Positions 5,436-7,052 of a stretch of DNA of 7,052 nucleotides are shown here, in pieces; position 1 is the first letter of the stretch; each line of letters starts with the position of its first letter. The notes under the pieces are model-generated. The model saw only the letters and a list, made by a program, of their open reading frames with translations. It did no database searches and was not told the DNA's origin. Source of the stretch: an uncultured Mycoplasmatota bacterium (GTDB taxonomy: Bacteria > Bacillota_I > Bacilli_A > RF39 > UBA660); NCBI GenBank assembly GCA_900552975.1, contig UWSL01000079.1, forward strand, positions 1-7,052, given 5' to 3'. The position numbers and the translations under genes were made by a program.

Positions 5436-7052
5436 TTAGTCAGAAAAGTGAAACATCTTATTACTAAATTCTATTTTCTTAATTATTTTGGGATTATTAA
5501 AATTAAAATAGATAGTAAATATTACCTTTTGACGATTATTACTTATTTTAGTTATTTCCACTTTTTCAATTAATATTCTTATAAGATTTGGAAGTTCATT
5601 TTTTAATTCAAATTTTTTCAGCAAAAATTTATTTAGTTTGTCTAATTTTTGGGTATTTTTTTGTTTTTCAAGATATTTATTATTTATTTTTTCTATTTCT
5701 GCTTTTAGCTTTACAATTTGAGTATTAAAAGAATCATTTTTTTTCTTTAGTTCAGAATCACTTATAATTCCTTTTAAATTTAAATCTAATAACCTTTCTT
5801 TTTGCTTATCAATACTAGTTATTTCGTGATATAAAATTTTAGAGTTTTTATTTTCTAAAGTATTGATTATTATATTTTTGTATTCTCTTGATATAGTGGT
5901 TAAATAATCTTTTTTATTATTCAGTAGTTCATCAAAAAGAGATATAAATATTTTATCTATGTATGCTTCTTTTATTATTGGTGATTGACATGCTCTAAGT
6001 CCATTAATTTTATAATTCTTGCAAACCCAAATTGGAGATGACGCACGATTGCCACCAGAGCATCTTATATAAATTTTTTGACAATGAGAGCAAATTAATT
6101 TACAAGTATATTTGGAATTTTCAAGGGCTTTGGTACTATTTAATATATGACGTGATATATTTTTTTTACGCAATTCATGGATGTTATTCGCTTTATTCCA
6201 TAATTCTTCCGATATAATGGCAGGTATTCTTTTATCTTTTTCAATTATTTGTTTATTTTGGGCAACTTTTATTTTTTTATGAGTTTTGTAATCCTCAATT
6301 TCAGTAAGGCGAGCTGTGTAATATCCTTTATATCGAGGATTAGCTAAAAATTTAGCTAGGGTTGTTTGGGAATATGCTTGACCTTTGCTGTTTAAATACC
6401 CCATTTGAGCTAGTTCTTCGCCTATTTTTTTTAAACTTACTTTCCCACTAGCATAAGTTGTAAATAGATATCTAATGATTGGAGCTTCTTTTTCGTTTAT
6501 CTTATACATTCCATTCTTTTTATAATAACCTGTTAAATTACCACCAATAAGTTTGCGGTCTTTAATCATTCTAATAATACCAAATTTAACTCTCTCTGAT
6601 AATTTTCTAACTTCATCTTGAGCTAGACTAGACATTATCGTTAAGCGAAACTCAGCATCTTCTTGGATAGTATTTAAATTATCTGCTAAAAAATAAACAA
6701 TTGTTCCTTGTTTTAATAAATATTCGGTATATTTAATACTATCGACTGTATTCCTTGAAAATCTTGAAATTTCTTTAGTTAATATCAAATCAATATCACC
6801 TAAACTGGCATCTTCTATCATATGTAAAAATTGTGTTCTTTTTTTTACAGCCGTTCCACTTATTCCTTCGTCAATATATCCTTTGATAAAATGCCAATTT
6901 ATATTTTCATTAATCATTTCTTCAAAATAGTTTTGTTGATTTTCTAGAGAATTTAATTGGTCGTCTTTATCGGTGGAGACACGAGCGTAATAAGCTACTT
7001 TAAGAGGCATATCATAAATTGTTTTACCTTTTCTTAATTCTTCACGAGCTTT
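5436..7052 (-). CDS. Large serine recombinase (site-specific integrase/resolvase family), 5' end beyond window
   Basis: This enzyme cuts and rejoins DNA at specific att sites through a 5'-phosphoserine intermediate and integrates or excises mobile elements. Numbering is from the ATG at 7010. Seen: a resolvase catalytic domain (about 3-145) with YARVS holding nucleophile S12 and R10, the EGISGT segment (48-53), arginines R83 and R86 in ISRFSRN, and the LSER helix start (137-140); a Recombinase domain (about 155-290) with the typical ANPRYKGYY; a zinc ribbon with C307, C310, C330 and C341; a coiled coil (about 395-465); and a short beta-type tail. All catalytic residues expected are present, so it is probably active. 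The frame stays open for 14 further codons to 7052, reading AREELRKGKTIYD before MPLKVAYYARVS. That resembles the natural N-terminus of this subgroup, and no ribosome binding site is well placed before 7010, so the true start is probably outside the window. The partners and att sites are not identified. Confidence 0.92.
   Translation of the reverse strand, partial: KAREELRKGKTIYDMPLKVAYYARVSTDKDDQLNSLENQQNYFEEMINENINWHFIKGYIDEGISGTAVKKRTQFLHMIEDASLGDIDLILTKEISRFSRNTVDSIKYTEYLLKQGTIVYFLADNLNTIQEDAEFRLTIMSSLAQDEVRKLSERVKFGIIRMIKDRKLIGGNLTGYYKKNGMYKINEKEAPIIRYLFTTYASGKVSLKKIGEELAQMGYLNSKGQAYSQTTLAKFLANPRYKGYYTARLTEIEDYKTHKKIKVAQNKQIIEKDKRIPAIISEELWNKANNIHELRKKNISRHILNSTKALENSKYTCKLICSHCQKIYIRCSGGNRASSPIWVCKNYKINGLRACQSPIIKEAYIDKIFISLFDELLNNKKDYLTTISREYKNIIINTLENKNSKILYHEITSIDKQKERLLDLNLKGIISDSELKKKNDSFNTQIVKLKAEIEKINNKYLEKQKNTQKLDKLNKFLLKKFELKNELPNLIRILIEKVEITKISNNRQKVIFTIYFNFNNPKIIKKIEFSNKMFHFSD

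Larger units (their letters stand above)
3258..7052. mobile_element. Putative serine-recombinase integrative element, one end (partial)
   Basis: The span contains a large serine recombinase and a surface protein gene and abuts a PBP gene that is cut inside its transpeptidase domain. Such recombinases commonly integrate elements into conserved genes. The inner border would be near 3250-3272, since PBP homology begins at about the SNPGF codons (3234-3248) and a stop appears at 3270-3272. The other border is not in the window. No direct repeat of att type could be found because the second end is missing, so the element and its border are inferred. Confidence 0.4.

Noticed and set aside
6032..6217. 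Plus-strand open frame of 61 codons
   Set aside because: It is antisense to the zinc ribbon of the recombinase, with no motif of its own.
1..7052. Mycoplasma genetic code (TGA as tryptophan)
   Set aside because: Tryptophan codons checked in essC and the recombinase are TGG, and no essential frame needs TGA readthrough.
1..7052. tRNA or rRNA genes
   Set aside because: No cloverleaf-like or GC-richer conserved RNA segment was recognised on either strand.

Overview
The window is very AT-rich DNA, roughly 70% or more A+T by eye. All recognisable genes lie on the minus strand, so gene order below runs from high to low coordinates. The sequence suggests a low-GC member of the Bacilli or Mollicutes-related gut lineages (RF39-like relatives). 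The grounds are a Firmicutes-type EssC, a PASTA-bearing class B penicillin-binding protein, and a membrane-anchored surface protein of a type I remember from such genomes. Tryptophan is encoded by TGG and every visible stop is TAA, so nothing here calls for the mycoplasma code. The taxon is an inference.

Region by region: (1) 7052-5436, a large serine recombinase whose N-terminus runs off the window edge. (2) 5435-5126, an intergenic stretch with a good extended -10 promoter and ribosome binding site for the next gene. (3) 5125-3590, an N-terminally anchored surface protein ending in a C-type-lectin-like or DUF6273-like domain. (4) 3589-3258, a non-coding stretch holding a perfect 15-bp inverted repeat and a heptamer tandem repeat. 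(5) 3257-2385, the 3' half of a class B penicillin-binding protein gene, which begins abruptly at the SxN active-site motif and lacks the catalytic-serine half. (6) 2384-2308, a promoter region. (7) 2307-1, the N-terminal 769 residues of EssC, the type VIIb secretion ATPase. It is cut by the window edge just after Walker A and B of its first ATPase domain.

The main interpretation is that the recombinase, the surface protein and whatever lies beyond 7052 form one end of an integrative element inserted into a penicillin-binding protein gene. The junction would be near 3250-3272, and the missing 5' half of the gene should then lie beyond the window at higher coordinates on the same strand. EssC would be host chromosome just outside the element and keeps its own promoter, so it need not be affected by the insertion. 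The truncation, the abrupt frame break and the neighbouring recombinase are seen directly; the insertion event is inferred. The best candidates for something unusual are this interrupted cell-wall gene and a surface adhesin-like protein with a potentially hypervariable C-terminus carried on the element.
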